Below, one piece after another: positions 1 to 8,733 of a stretch of 64,000 nucleotides of DNA (its first letter is position 1; each line of letters opens with the position of its first letter). Both the position numbers and the translations under genes were made by a program. The stretch lies in the NCBI GenBank assembly GCA_963786765.1, contig CAWBAJ010000009.1, positions 1-64,000 of the forward strand. Direction: 5' to 3'. Source of the DNA: DATKNA01 sp963786765. Lineage in GTDB: Bacteria > Actinomycetota > Actinomycetes > Actinomycetales > Kineosporiaceae. Below the pieces are notes generated by a model that saw only the letters and a list, made by a program, of their open reading frames with translations, did not search any database and had not been told where the DNA came from.

Positions 1-1
1 G

Positions 2-964
2 CGTCAGGAGGGCCTTGACGTACGCGTGCTGATCATCGATGACGCATCTCCGGACGACAGCGCCGAGGTCGCACAGAAGATCGGTGCTGACCACGACCGG
101 GTGGAGGTGATCGTCCACGAGAGGAACAAGGGACACATCGCCACGTACAACGAGGGACTGCTCGAGTGGGCCGACGCCGACTACTCGGTGCTGATGTCGG
201 CGGATGACCAGTTGACGCCCGGGGCGCTCGCTCGTGCCACGGCTCTTCTCGACGCTCATCCGGACGTCGGGTTCGTCTATGGCCGGCCACTGTGGTTCTG
301 GGAGGACAGGCCGTTCCCGACCCCGCGGACACGGGTTCGGGGATGGTCCGTGTGGCCTGGGGAGTGGTGGATCGAGCGCCGCCTGCGGCAGGGGGAGAAC
401 TGCATCACGGCGCCCGAGGTCGTGGTGCGCACCGGCGTGCAGAAGAGGGCGGGCGGGTGCGACCCCCGGCTACCGCACGCCGGCGACCTCGACATGTGGC
501 TGCGGCTGGCAGAGCACGGGACTGTGGGGTTCATCCACGGGGTGGACCAGGCCTTCTACCGGGTGCACGGCCACAACATGAGGACCGGTTACGACGCCCT
601 CGGCGACCTGCGCCAGAAGCGGCTGGCCTTCGAATTGGCCTTGTGCCGGTCCGGGCCGAGGCTGTCGGATCCGCGGACCGTGTCCGATCGGGTGCACCGC
701 AAATTGAGCCGGGATGCGCTCTGGTTCGCAGTGCGCGCTCTCGACCTCCGACAGACGGACATGACGCCGGTCGACGAACTCATCGCCTTCGCGTTCGACT
801 GCTGGCCGGGCGCAGCGACGCTGCCGGTGTACCGAACGCTCCAACTGCGCCGCCGTGTCGGTCCACGTGCCGTGGCAGCCGCACAACCGCTCCTGGTCAC
901 CCCGCTCGCGCGTCGAGGCCGCGGCTGGCTGCAGCGCCAGTCGTGGAGGTACCGAGGTCTCTAG
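2..964 (+). CDS. Family 2 glycosyltransferase (5' end outside window)
   Basis: The reading frame is open from base 2 and enters from upstream, so the N-terminus is missing; 320 residues remain. The visible part starts inside the GT-A nucleotide-binding fold: LIIDDASPDDS, then NKGHIATYNEGL, and a DXD-like SADDQ about 60 residues into the fragment, all typical of GT2 enzymes. The second half, with CDPRLPHAGDLDMWLRL, fits the acceptor-side region of rhamnosyl/glucosyl-type GT2 enzymes. It is presumably a cytoplasmic enzyme adding a sugar to a lipid-linked repeat unit, in line with the polysaccharide genes that follow. Sugar specificity cannot be read. The stop codon TAG (962-964) is made of the TA target of the adjacent insertion sequence plus the first G of that element; the flank beyond the element also begins with G, so the stop was TAG before insertion too. 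Confidence 0.85.
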   Translation, partial: RQEGLDVRVLIIDDASPDDSAEVAQKIGADHDRVEVIVHERNKGHIATYNEGLLEWADADYSVLMSADDQLTPGALARATALLDAHPDVGFVYGRPLWFWEDRPFPTPRTRVRGWSVWPGEWWIERRLRQGENCITAPEVVVRTGVQKRAGGCDPRLPHAGDLDMWLRLAEHGTVGFIHGVDQAFYRVHGHNMRTGYDALGDLRQKRLAFELALCRSGPRLSDPRTVSDRVHRKLSRDALWFAVRALDLRQTDMTPVDELIAFAFDCWPGAATLPVYRTLQLRRRVGPRAVAAAQPLLVTPLARRGRGWLQRQSWRYRGL

Positions 965-982
965 TGTCGCGTGTCGTTAGTG
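964..982 (+). repeat. Left terminal inverted repeat of the IS630 element
   Basis: Nineteen bases beginning GTGTCGCGTGTC. The reverse complement of 2064-2082 begins GTGTCGCGAGTT, and 14 of 19 positions agree, including the first eight and the last four. Confidence 0.8.
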
Positions 983-1014
983 TCTAGACGGACGGTGTTC
1001 GTCGAGAATGGGGT

Positions 1015-2085
1015 ATGCCTCCTTCTGCGCTGCGGGTCGTGCTTCGTGATGGGGATCGGGAGCGGTTGTCGGGGTTGCTGCGGGCGACCTCGGCGCCGGC
1101 GGGTCTGGTGCAGCGGGCGCGGATCGTGTTGCTGGCGGCCGAGGGCGCCTCGAACACCGAGATCGCTGCTCGGGTCGGCGCCACCCGGCAGACGGTGGTG
1201 ACCTGGCGCAGGCGCTACGTCGAGGGCGGGCTGGCGGCGTTGGAGGATGCTGACCGGCCGGGCCGGCCGCCGGTGCACGACGAGGTCGCGGTCGTGGTCG
1301 CGACGCTGGAGCCGCCGCCGGAGCAGCTGGGGGTGACGCACTGGTCGAGCCGGTTGCTGGCCGAACAGCTGGGGATCTCGTTCGCGACGGTGGCCCGGAT
1401 CTGGCGCAAGTGGAGGCTGCAGCCCTGGCGGGTCGAGACGTTCAAGTTCTCCACCGACCCCGAGCTGGAGGCCAAGATCCGCGACGTGGTCGGGCTGTAC
1501 CTGGACCCGCCGGACAAGGCCGTGGTGGTCTGCGTCGACGAGAAAGCCAGATCCAGGCCCTGGACCGGACCGCGCCGATCCTGCCGCTGCGCCCGGGCTG
1601 CCGGCGAAGGCGACCCACGACTACGTGCGGCACGGCACCACCACCCTGTTCGCCGCCCTGGAGGTGGCCACCGGCAAGGTCACCGACCCCTGCTACGACC
1701 GGCACCGGCACGAGGAGTTCCTGGCCTTCCTCAAGGTCGTCGCCAAGGCCTACCCGCGGGTGCAAGCTGCACGTGGTGTGCGACAACTACGCCACCCACA
1801 AGCACCCCGCGGTCAAGGCCTGGCTGGCGAAGAACCCGCGGGTCACCATGCACTTCACCCCGACCTCCGGGTCCTGGCTGAACCTGGTGGAGATCTTCTT
1901 CGGGATCATCACCCGGCAGGCCATCCGCCGCGGCACGCACCGCTCCGTCACCGAGCTGATCGACGCGATCGAACGCGTTCATCGACGGCTGGAACGAACG
2001 CTGCCAACCCTTCGCCTGGACCAAGACCGCCGACGAAATCATCACCAAGGCCGTCCGTCCAACCACTTCAAACTCGCGACACTAG
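1015..2085 (+). pseudogene. IS630-family transposase, frame-disrupted
   Basis: The ATG at 1015 opens a helix-turn-helix N-terminus (about residues 25-65, with NTEIAARVGATRQTVVTW) and a linker HTH. A DDE domain follows, with the catalytic aspartate in VVCVDEK, the second in HVVCDNYATHK and the glutamate region in SGSWLNLVEIFF. Four single-base shifts split the protein: one base missing near 1543, one missing near 1593, one extra near 1759 and one extra near 1981. They cancel overall, so the last segment (FIDGWNERCQPF onward) ends in the starting frame at TAG 2083-2085. That stop again uses the TA target plus the flanking G. Programmed frameshifting is known in some IS families, but four shifts without slippery heptamers indicate decay or sequence error. 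Confidence 0.82.
2064..2082 (-). repeat. Right terminal inverted repeat of the IS630 element
   Basis: Reads GTGTCGCG inwards from 2082 and pairs with 964-982. The flanking TA at 2083-2084 is the second copy of the target duplication. Confidence 0.8.
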
Positions 2086-2334
2086 TGGCGACCCGGCCCG
2101 CGTTCGGGTGCGAGAGGTATCAGGGGATCCGGTCGCAGGTCACCTAAGGGGGAGGTCGTCGGCGCTGCGTCGTCCACGTCTGGCCGGGCCGGCCCCCTCG
2201 AGGCGCAGTGTCCGACGTGGTCAGGGAGGTCGACGTGATGGTCACCGAGTGGAGCGTGTGGGCCGGGTCCCGCCGGTCCGTCTCCTCCCGGGTGACCGAT
2301 CGTCGGCAGGCCGCGGCCACGGGCGGAGCTGGCC
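2085..2334. other. Intergenic gap after the IS element
   Basis: Before insertion this 250-bp stretch followed the glycosyltransferase stop directly. I see no convincing gene, only a short frame of about 34 codons from an ATG near 2238. GGAG at 2325-2328 is the ribosome binding site of the next gene. I could not pick a promoter. Confidence 0.4.
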
Positions 2335-4089
2335 GTGGCTGAACGGACCACCGGCTTGCGCTCGGGTGCGTCCGCGCTGCGCAGGCGCTGGTACGTGGTA
2401 GCGGGGGCCACGATCGTTGGCCTCTCCCTGGGGCTCTTCTACTCCAGCCTCGTTCCCGTCCAGCTGAGCAGCAAGGCCCTCGTCCTGCTCTCCGGAGCCG
2501 GCTCGGGCGGTGACAGCTCCGACCCCGGGATCCTCACGCAGGTGCAGATCGTCCTCAGCACGCCCGTGCTCGCCGAGGCGGGCAATTCTGTTACCCCTCA
2601 CTTGACCGCCGGCCAGGTCGACAAGAAGATCACGGTCGAGGCGGTCACCCCTCAACTGATCAAGATAGAGGCCTTCTCGCCCCGGGCTCGCGACAGCGAG
2701 GCACTCGCGCAGGCGGTCGCGGACGCCTACGTGTCGACCCTCGTGGCGAGCGCCCACAGCGTGACAGGCGCGATCGTGCGCGACCTGCAGAAGCGGCAGG
2801 ACGAACTCGTCCAGGGAATCAAGCTGCTGCAGGCGCAGATCATCGCGACGGATCAGCGGCTCTCGCATGAGTCGGGGAAGTCCGGGGCGCGGCTGCGGGA
2901 TTCCCAGCTCAAGGCTCAGCTGACCGCGGAGCAGATGGACATCGGAGTCCAGCTGGACAAGGTGAAGAGCGAGCTCGCAGCCAGCGGGGCAGTCCCGGGG
3001 GGGACGACGCTGGCATCCGTCGTCCAACCTGCCGCTCCTGCCGGCGGACCAGGACGGCTCCCGGCCATGATCGCGTGGGCGACCATCGGGGCCCTTCTCG
3101 CGGCAGCAGCCGCAGCCTTCCTCGTGGTGATCCTCGCTCGTCGTGACCCCCGGCTTCGTGCCCGGGACGACATGGCCGACGCGGTCGGCAGCAGCGTCCT
3201 CGCCGACGTACGCAGCCGCCCCAAGAGATCCGTGGCCGAATGGTCGGCCCTGTTCGAGACCTACGTGGCCTCGCCGGTCGACGCCTGGGCCTTCCGGCAG
3301 CTCCTGCGGGCGCTTGCGTCGTCAGCCGGCGCAGGCAGCCCGGGGCGGACAGGGGGGGCCAGGCAGCCTGGACGTGTGGAGCATCCTCGGTCGCTCACCG
3401 TCCTGACCCTGGCCGGGGACCGCAAGGGCTTGGCCATCGCCCCGCAGTTGGCGGCCTTCGTGGCGTCGCTCGGCCTCACCGCCCGGTTCGTGATCGCGGC
3501 GGCCGACGACACGGCCGCCTCTCTGCGGGCCGCTTGCTCCGCCGAGCGAGCCGCAGAACTTCGGCCCGGCCTCTTGTTCGACGCCAGGAGCGAGAGCGGA
3601 GTACCTGTGTCCATTGGTCCCCGGCCCTCGGGTGCAGAGTCCTTCGACGATTTCTTGGCCGCCCCCAGCGTGAACGACGAGCGCGGCCACGAGGACCACG
3701 ACGACGTGCCCGTTGCGCGCGTGCCCGAGCAGGGACCGAGGTTCGCGGTGAAGCCGAGGCATCCAGCGCCGGATGTGACGATCGTGCTCGCGGTCCTCGA
3801 CGCACGCGAGCCGACCTTGAGGGGCGTCCCCTCCACCGCGGTCACCGTGCTCGGGATCGCACCGCAAGTCGCGAGTCGGGAAGACCTCGCGCGCCTGGCC
3901 GTCGCGGTCGACGACGCCGGTCGCAGGCTCGACGGCGTCGTCGTCGCCGACCCGGATCAGTCGGACCGGACGACGGGCCGGCGCACCCTGGACGAGCGGG
4001 CGCGGCAAGCGACGCTTCCCTTGCGCATCACCGGTGTCAGCCAACCGATGCCGCTCGGAGAACAAGGGTGGGCCGATGAGCAGCGCTGA
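2335..4089 (+). CDS. Wzz/CpsC-like chain-length protein with degenerate kinase-like tail
   Basis: The 584-residue protein has an inner-membrane topology. A first membrane span lies at about residues 20-40 (VVAGATIVGLSLGLFYSS). An extracytoplasmic region contains a coiled-coil stretch at about 145-215, and a second span lies at about 245-268. The cytoplasmic tail is about 310 residues. The layout is that of Wzz/CpsC co-polymerases, which set polysaccharide chain length. The tail begins like a BY-kinase/CpsD nucleotide fold (LTVLTLAGDRKGLAIAPQL), but the Walker A GxxGxGKS is absent, so no kinase activity is expected. GTG 2335 is chosen because GGAG lies six bases upstream and the first span follows at the usual distance. 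The next gene overlaps its end. Confidence 0.75.
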   Translation: MAERTTGLRSGASALRRRWYVVAGATIVGLSLGLFYSSLVPVQLSSKALVLLSGAGSGGDSSDPGILTQVQIVLSTPVLAEAGNSVTPHLTAGQVDKKITVEAVTPQLIKIEAFSPRARDSEALAQAVADAYVSTLVASAHSVTGAIVRDLQKRQDELVQGIKLLQAQIIATDQRLSHESGKSGARLRDSQLKAQLTAEQMDIGVQLDKVKSELAASGAVPGGTTLASVVQPAAPAGGPGRLPAMIAWATIGALLAAAAAAFLVVILARRDPRLRARDDMADAVGSSVLADVRSRPKRSVAEWSALFETYVASPVDAWAFRQLLRALASSAGAGSPGRTGGARQPGRVEHPRSLTVLTLAGDRKGLAIAPQLAAFVASLGLTARFVIAAADDTAASLRAACSAERAAELRPGLLFDARSESGVPVSIGPRPSGAESFDDFLAAPSVNDERGHEDHDDVPVARVPEQGPRFAVKPRHPAPDVTIVLAVLDAREPTLRGVPSTAVTVLGIAPQVASREDLARLAVAVDDAGRRLDGVVVADPDQSDRTTGRRTLDERARQATLPLRITGVSQPMPLGEQGWADEQR

Positions 4090-5764
4090 CGAGGGGAGAA
4101 GCCGGGAAGCATGGCGGTCGGCGGCGGAACGCCCGAACCCTCCAGGTCCCAAGCCGTGGAAGCTGCCCTCGGCCTGGAACATCCCCGACGTGGCGCCCGA
4201 CGACACCGGCGATCTGGCGCGTCCCCTCCCTGCGCTCGTCAGTTTCCACTACCTGCGCCGGTCGGTTCGGCGTCGTTGGCTGCAGTGCCTCGTGCCGGCA
4301 TTCCTGGGTCTGCTGCTCGCCGGTGGCTTCCTGCTGATGAGCCCGCCCAGACCCACGGCCACGACGACTCTCCTGCTGAGTCACGATGAACGCGTCGATC
4401 CCTCCAGTGCGATCGCCACGGACATCACCCTCTTGACCACTCACACGGTGGCGGAACGGACGGTGCAGGCGCTCGGCCTGTCCATTCCCCCGGAGGCGCT
4501 GATGGACAGCGTGACGCCCGTGTCCACCGGCTCCTCGGAGGTTCTTCAGCTGACGATGACCGGACCCACCGGTGCCGAGGCGGCTCGCAGACTGGGTGTC
4601 TTCGCCTCGGTGTACCTGGCGTATCGGGCGGACCAGGTGACCGCGCAGAGCGCGGCGTTGATAGCTGGCTACGACAAGCAGATCGACGACGGGGAGAAGA
4701 AGGTCCGGGACCTCACCGCGACCATCCAGGGCTTGGCAGCCAAGGGCGTCACCGAGAACGCCGTCAGTGACGCGATCGCCGCGCGTGCCAAGGCGAACGG
4801 CCAGCTCGCCGACCTCCAGCAGCTCCGGCTGCAGGCGAAGCTCCAACAGAGTTCAGTGGTGAATGCCAGCAAGGTCGTGGATCCGCCCGTCGCGTTCTCC
4901 ACCGGACGCCTGCGTCGCGTCGTGACGGTCCTCGCCTCAGGGCTGATCGCGGGACTGGCGCTGGGATTCGTGTTCGTCGTCCTGCGGGCCATCCTCTCCG
5001 ACAGGCTCTGGTTGCGCATCGAGGTGGCATCCGCGCTCGAGGCGCCGGTGCCGCTCAGCGCTCGGCGGCTTGCGCCGCTGCCGTGGTTCCTGCGGCCGAT
5101 GGCATTCGTGCCCCGGGTCCGCCGGCTGCGCGAGCGGCGGACCGGTGAGCGTCAGCTCGTCGCGGCTGCGATCGAGCGCGCGGCGCGTGCGGCGGAGCCT
5201 CGTCCCTCCGTGGCCGTCGTGTGTCTGGGTAACGCCGCCGAGGTGCGCTTCGCGGTGATCGCCGCGGGGCTGGCCCTGCGGCGCGAAGGCAGGCCCGCGC
5301 TGATCGTCGACCTGTCGACCGCGGGTGTCGTCGCCTCCGCCACCCGCAAGGTCGGTGACGTGTCGCCGGAGGAGAGACCAGACGTCTTCCGCCCGGACGT
5401 CGTCCCGTCGCTGACCCGTGGTCCCGCGGACCTGGCCGCTACCGACTGGGACGAGGTGGCCTTGGCCAAGGCCCGGAATGCCGTCACGATCGTGCTGGCG
5501 GACTTCGATCCGGTCGTCGGCCTGGACCACCTGACGACCTGGGTCGACGACGTGATCGTCGCGGTCACGGCAGGGCGGTCCAGCGTCGAGCTCGTGCGAA
5601 CAGCAGGAGAGATGGTCCGTGCGGCAGGCCTCCGGCTTCAGGCGGCCATGCTGCTCCGGGCGGCCCGCGACGACGTCTCCTCCGGCCTGACCCGGTCGAA
5701 CGAGGAGGGGTCCATCGGGCTTTCACGACCGGACAAGGCCGCCGAGCGGCCCGTCCTGCCATGA
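4076..5764 (+). CDS. Second Wzz/CpsC-like protein with degenerate kinase-like tail
   Basis: The 562-residue protein has the same architecture as its upstream neighbour. Membrane spans lie at about residues 75-97 (CLVPAFLGLLLAGGFLLM) and 285-310, with a coiled-coil-prone loop between them (about 200-270). The cytoplasmic tail resembles a CpsD/BY-kinase fold. Its A' and B-like strands remain (PALIVDLS, TIVLADFD), but the P-loop is replaced by LGNAAEVRF. It is probably a partner in chain-length control or assembly. ATG 4076 overlaps the stop of the previous gene and is preceded by AAGGG; a start 14 codons upstream is possible but has no ribosome binding site. Its stop overlaps the start of the next gene (ATGA), so the three are translationally coupled. 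Confidence 0.72.
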   Translation: MSSADEGRSREAWRSAAERPNPPGPKPWKLPSAWNIPDVAPDDTGDLARPLPALVSFHYLRRSVRRRWLQCLVPAFLGLLLAGGFLLMSPPRPTATTTLLLSHDERVDPSSAIATDITLLTTHTVAERTVQALGLSIPPEALMDSVTPVSTGSSEVLQLTMTGPTGAEAARRLGVFASVYLAYRADQVTAQSAALIAGYDKQIDDGEKKVRDLTATIQGLAAKGVTENAVSDAIAARAKANGQLADLQQLRLQAKLQQSSVVNASKVVDPPVAFSTGRLRRVVTVLASGLIAGLALGFVFVVLRAILSDRLWLRIEVASALEAPVPLSARRLAPLPWFLRPMAFVPRVRRLRERRTGERQLVAAAIERAARAAEPRPSVAVVCLGNAAEVRFAVIAAGLALRREGRPALIVDLSTAGVVASATRKVGDVSPEERPDVFRPDVVPSLTRGPADLAATDWDEVALAKARNAVTIVLADFDPVVGLDHLTTWVDDVIVAVTAGRSSVELVRTAGEMVRAAGLRLQAAMLLRAARDDVSSGLTRSNEEGSIGLSRPDKAAERPVLP

Positions 5765-7044
5765 CCACCCTCGCCATGCGGGTCGGCTCCATCCAGAGCC
5801 CAGCCATCGTCGGTCCGCTGCTCCGCGGCCCCTTGCCCGCCTGGGCACTCATGTTCCTCAACGTCATGCCCTTCCAAGGCACCTCGCTCGTGCCGATCCC
5901 GCACTCCCTGGGTCAGGCGATGGCTCAGGGGGCCTTGCTCGGGGCGCTCGTTCTCGTGCTGCTCGCGAACCCGGGAATGGTGATACGCCCCAACGTCGTC
6001 CTGATGTTCCTCACGGGGATGGCGGTCCTCGCGCTGACGGTGAGCATCCACAACGAGTTCCCGATCGGATCCACCTATCGGGCGGTCCGTCTCGTGCTGT
6101 TCGTGCTCGTCCTCTGGGTCTTCACCCGTTGGTGGGGCAGGGGCGACCTGCCGCTCCTGCGGGCCCACTTGACATGCTTGAAGGTCATCGTCGCCTCGGT
6201 GTGGCTCGGTGCGGCAATTGCCCCTGGGCCGGCGTTCGCCTCGGATGGACGTCTCACCGGGCTGGTGTGGCCCATCCCTCCGCCTCAGGTCGCGCATTAC
6301 GCGGCGGTCCTCGTCGGCTGCACCGTCGTCCTCTGGTTCTGCGGCCTGGTCGGCGGCCGCGGAACCGCAGTCACACTCGTCGCCGGCGCCTCCGCCCTCG
6401 TCGCGACGCACACCAGGACCGCTCTGCTCGGGCTGGCGCTGGGCCTCGTCGTGGCCGGCGCCAGCCTCTTCCTCGGGCACGCGCGGGTCAGGCGCACCGC
6501 GGGGGTCGTGCTCCTGGTGTCCCTGGTGGGGTGGACCGTCTTCTCCCCCTTCATCGTCTCCTGGCTGGCGCGTGGCCAGTCTGTCGAGGACCTGGCACAG
6601 CTGACGGGCCGGACAAAGGTCTGGGCGGAGATCGCGGAGCGACAGACCACCACCTGGCAGGAGCTCTTCGGGACAGGCTTGGGCAACAAGTCCTTCGGCG
6701 GGCTTCCCATCGACAGCAACTGGGTCGCCACGCATCTGGAGCTCGGCCGGCTCGGGGTGGCCCTCGTCGTCGGGTTCCTGGTCTTCCTCCTGCTCGCGGC
6801 GATAACGCGGCCGGCCGGACCGCGCCGGGCAATTGCTTTGCTCCTCATCGTCTACTGCGTGGCCGCCTCGTTCACCGAGACCGGACTGGGGGACGCCTCC
6901 CCGTACCTGCTCGACGTCGTCGTGGCCGCCTCGCTGGTGGCCACGCCGCCCGGGTCGCTCGCCGGTCGCGCGAGGCTTCTCACCGCCCGTGGCGCCTCCG
7001 GCGAAGCCAGCGGTATCGCCGCCCGGTCTGCGCCGCTCTCCTAA
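5761..7044 (+). CDS. O-antigen ligase / Wzy-type polymerase-like membrane protein
   Basis: The 427-residue protein is almost entirely hydrophobic, with about ten to twelve predicted spans. The longest extracytoplasmic loop lies at about residues 275-325. It contains the pattern usual for the O-antigen ligase/polymerase family: ELFGTGLGNKSFG followed by DSNWVATHLELGRLG. Members either polymerise lipid-linked repeat units or ligate glycans to an acceptor; next to Wzz-like proteins and a Wzx flippase, polymerisation is the likelier role. ATG 5761 overlaps the upstream stop. After it comes a 205-bp gap. Confidence 0.72.
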   Translation: MTTLAMRVGSIQSPAIVGPLLRGPLPAWALMFLNVMPFQGTSLVPIPHSLGQAMAQGALLGALVLVLLANPGMVIRPNVVLMFLTGMAVLALTVSIHNEFPIGSTYRAVRLVLFVLVLWVFTRWWGRGDLPLLRAHLTCLKVIVASVWLGAAIAPGPAFASDGRLTGLVWPIPPPQVAHYAAVLVGCTVVLWFCGLVGGRGTAVTLVAGASALVATHTRTALLGLALGLVVAGASLFLGHARVRRTAGVVLLVSLVGWTVFSPFIVSWLARGQSVEDLAQLTGRTKVWAEIAERQTTTWQELFGTGLGNKSFGGLPIDSNWVATHLELGRLGVALVVGFLVFLLLAAITRPAGPRRAIALLLIVYCVAASFTETGLGDASPYLLDVVVAASLVATPPGSLAGRARLLTARGASGEASGIAARSAPLS

Positions 7045-7249
7045 CCGGTGGCGAGGTAGGGGCCTCCGCGAGCAAGGCCGCCGGAACGTGTGGAAAGGAG
7101 CTGACCCTGTTGCTGCTTTCACTTACGAGCCAGGCGGGTGTCGGGCGGGTGGGGATTCGGAGCGCTCGGTCGACGAGAACCAGGAATGGAATTCGGACGC
7201 TGCCCGGGCCGCAGTGGGGGGTATGCGCGGTGGTGCGCGGAGAGCGACG
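7045..7249. other. Intergenic gap upstream of the RmlC-like gene
   Basis: About 205 bp between the polymerase-like gene and the sugar cassette. No gene or clear hairpin is visible. An in-frame ATG at 7223 exists but is not preferred as the start of the next gene. A promoter here would separate assembly genes from precursor genes, but I cannot point to one. Confidence 0.35.
7239..7242 (+). promoter_or_regulatory. Ribosome binding site deciding a TTG start
   Basis: GGAG with seven bases to TTG 7250. The residues that follow (KTVVGVLYGTVVFEPDV) align with the very N-terminus of RmlC proteins, supporting TTG over the ATG at 7223, which lacks a good site. Confidence 0.6.
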
Positions 7250-7816
7250 TTGAAAACCGTGGTCGGAGTTCTGTACGGCACCGTCGTGTTCGAACCCGAC
7301 GTGCGCCAGGACGAGCAGGGTTTCGTGACCTGCACATTCGATGCGGAGATCGCCGACGGTGCGGGCCTGGACTCCCGGACACTCGTTCAGGACTGTCACA
7401 CCCGTACCCCGCGCGGTGGGGTGCGCGGCCTGCACATCCGCACGGACGGTGGCGAGGGCAAGCTGGTGCGTTGCGTCCACGGGTCCGTCGTCAACGTCGC
7501 CGTCGACCTCCGACCCACGTCCCCGACCTATCGGCTCTGGATGACTGTCGTCCTCGACGACGTCACGCATCGGTCGGTGTGGCTCCCCGCGGGGCTGGCC
7601 CACGGCTTTCAGGCGCTCACCCAGACAGCGGACGTGTGCACCCGGATCAATCGCATACATCGCTCCGACTACGACATCACGATCCGCCCTGACGACCCGG
7701 ATCTGGGCATCCCGTGGCCCCTGCCGGTGACCGCCGTCCCCGGGCAGGACGACGGCGCGCCCGTCCTGGCCGTGGTCGAACCGATGCTCAGCGAGTGGTT
7801 CGGAGAGGTGCTGTGA
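7250..7816 (+). CDS. RmlC-like dTDP-4-dehydro-6-deoxysugar 3,5-epimerase family protein
   Basis: A 188-residue cupin of typical RmlC length. RmlC epimerises C3 (and C5) of 4-keto-6-deoxy sugar nucleotides. Family marks are present: VRGLHIR with the catalytic histidine, GKLVRCVHG with the substrate lysine, WLPAGLAHGFQAL, and DDPDLGIPWP with the conserved aspartate. The place where family members usually show a double tyrosine, one of which is the catalytic acid, here reads Ile-His (about residues 135-136), so activity may be altered, for example to 3-epimerisation only. No RmlA, RmlB or RmlD homologue is in the window, so its substrate may come from another locus. Its stop overlaps the next gene. 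Confidence 0.75.
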   Translation: MKTVVGVLYGTVVFEPDVRQDEQGFVTCTFDAEIADGAGLDSRTLVQDCHTRTPRGGVRGLHIRTDGGEGKLVRCVHGSVVNVAVDLRPTSPTYRLWMTVVLDDVTHRSVWLPAGLAHGFQALTQTADVCTRINRIHRSDYDITIRPDDPDLGIPWPLPVTAVPGQDDGAPVLAVVEPMLSEWFGEVL

Positions 7817-8733
7817 CGATGAATGAGGCGGTCATCCAGGCCTTCTGGAGCGAACATCCCTGCGGCGACCACATCGTCGGAGGGCTGCACGGATCGCACG
7901 AAGCCGACTACGAGACGTTCTTCGCTGCCTACGACTCGTGGCGTTACCGCCAGGAGAGCCACATCCTGGAATGTCTCGACCGAACGGACTGGCAGGGCAG
8001 GGACGTCCTGGAGATCGGGCTCGGTCAGGGCGCCGAATCGGAACAGCTGAGTCGCCGGGGCGCCTCCTGGTCGGGCCTCGACCTCACTCAGGAATCCGTC
8101 GACCGGGTGCGCGCCCGATTGGAGCTCCGGGCCCTTCCCTACGGGGACGTCCGGCGTGGCTCGGCGCTCGAGATCCCCTGGCCCGACGACTCCTTCGACC
8201 TCGTCTTCAGTCACGGGGTGCTTCACCACATCCCGGACGTCCGGCGTGCGCAGAGCGAGATCCACCGCGTGCTCCGCCCGGGAGGCAGGCTGGTCGCGAT
8301 GTTGTATGCCCGGACATCTCTCAATTACCAGGTCAGTATTCGGGTGCTGCGTCGCGCCGCGCTCTTCGCCGCGTACCCGTTCCGTCACGCCCGCTTCGTT
8401 CGGTCTTCTCCCATGATGCGTGACCACCTCGACAACGCGGAGCAGGCGGGCCTGCGCTCGTACCTGCGGCTCGAGACCTTCACTCATCGCAGCACCGACG
8501 GACCTCACAACCCCTACGCGAAGGTCTACTCCTTGCGGGACGTCCGGGAGGACTTCCCCGACTTCCGCATCGTCGACGCGTACCAGCGCTACATGCACGC
8601 CCCACCGTTGCCGGTTCACGGGCTGCCCGGGGAGACCCGGCTGGGATGGCATCTCTGGGTGACCCTCCAAGCCAGGGGGAGCGAGAACGTCCGGGCGAGC
8701 GAGCTTCACGACCAGGAGGTGGACGTTCAGTGA
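7813..8733 (+). CDS. SAM-dependent class I methyltransferase
   Basis: The 306-residue protein has motif I DVLEIGLGQGAESEQL near residue 60, an acidic post-I position (GLDLTQESV), and motifs II/III as DSFDLVFSHGVLHHIPDV and LRPGGRLVAMLY. This is a Methyltransf_11-type fold. The C-terminal half (about 190-306) is less conserved and probably binds the acceptor. In this cassette it may methylate a sugar nucleotide or a glycan, but that is inference. GTG 7813 overlaps the upstream stop and follows GAGAGG; ATG 7819, two codons on, is an alternative. Confidence 0.78.
   Translation: MTMNEAVIQAFWSEHPCGDHIVGGLHGSHEADYETFFAAYDSWRYRQESHILECLDRTDWQGRDVLEIGLGQGAESEQLSRRGASWSGLDLTQESVDRVRARLELRALPYGDVRRGSALEIPWPDDSFDLVFSHGVLHHIPDVRRAQSEIHRVLRPGGRLVAMLYARTSLNYQVSIRVLRRAALFAAYPFRHARFVRSSPMMRDHLDNAEQAGLRSYLRLETFTHRSTDGPHNPYAKVYSLRDVREDFPDFRIVDAYQRYMHAPPLPVHGLPGETRLGWHLWVTLQARGSENVRASELHDQEVDVQ

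Larger units (their letters stand above)
964..2082 (+). mobile_element. IS630-family insertion sequence, 1119 bp
   Basis: The element is bounded by TA dinucleotides at 962-963 and 2083-2084, the target duplication used by the IS630/Tc1/mariner group. Imperfect 19-bp terminal inverted repeats lie just inside and start GTGTCGCG at both ends, with 14 of 19 bases matching. It carries one transposase gene in the same direction. Length and layout fit IS630. The transposase frame is broken (see 1015-2085), so the copy looks inactive, or its sequence contains errors. Confidence 0.88.

Noticed and set aside
1015..2085. Programmed ribosomal frameshifting in the transposase
   Set aside because: Four shifts in both directions without slippery heptamers; similar shifts occur in non-IS genes of this window, so error or decay is simpler.
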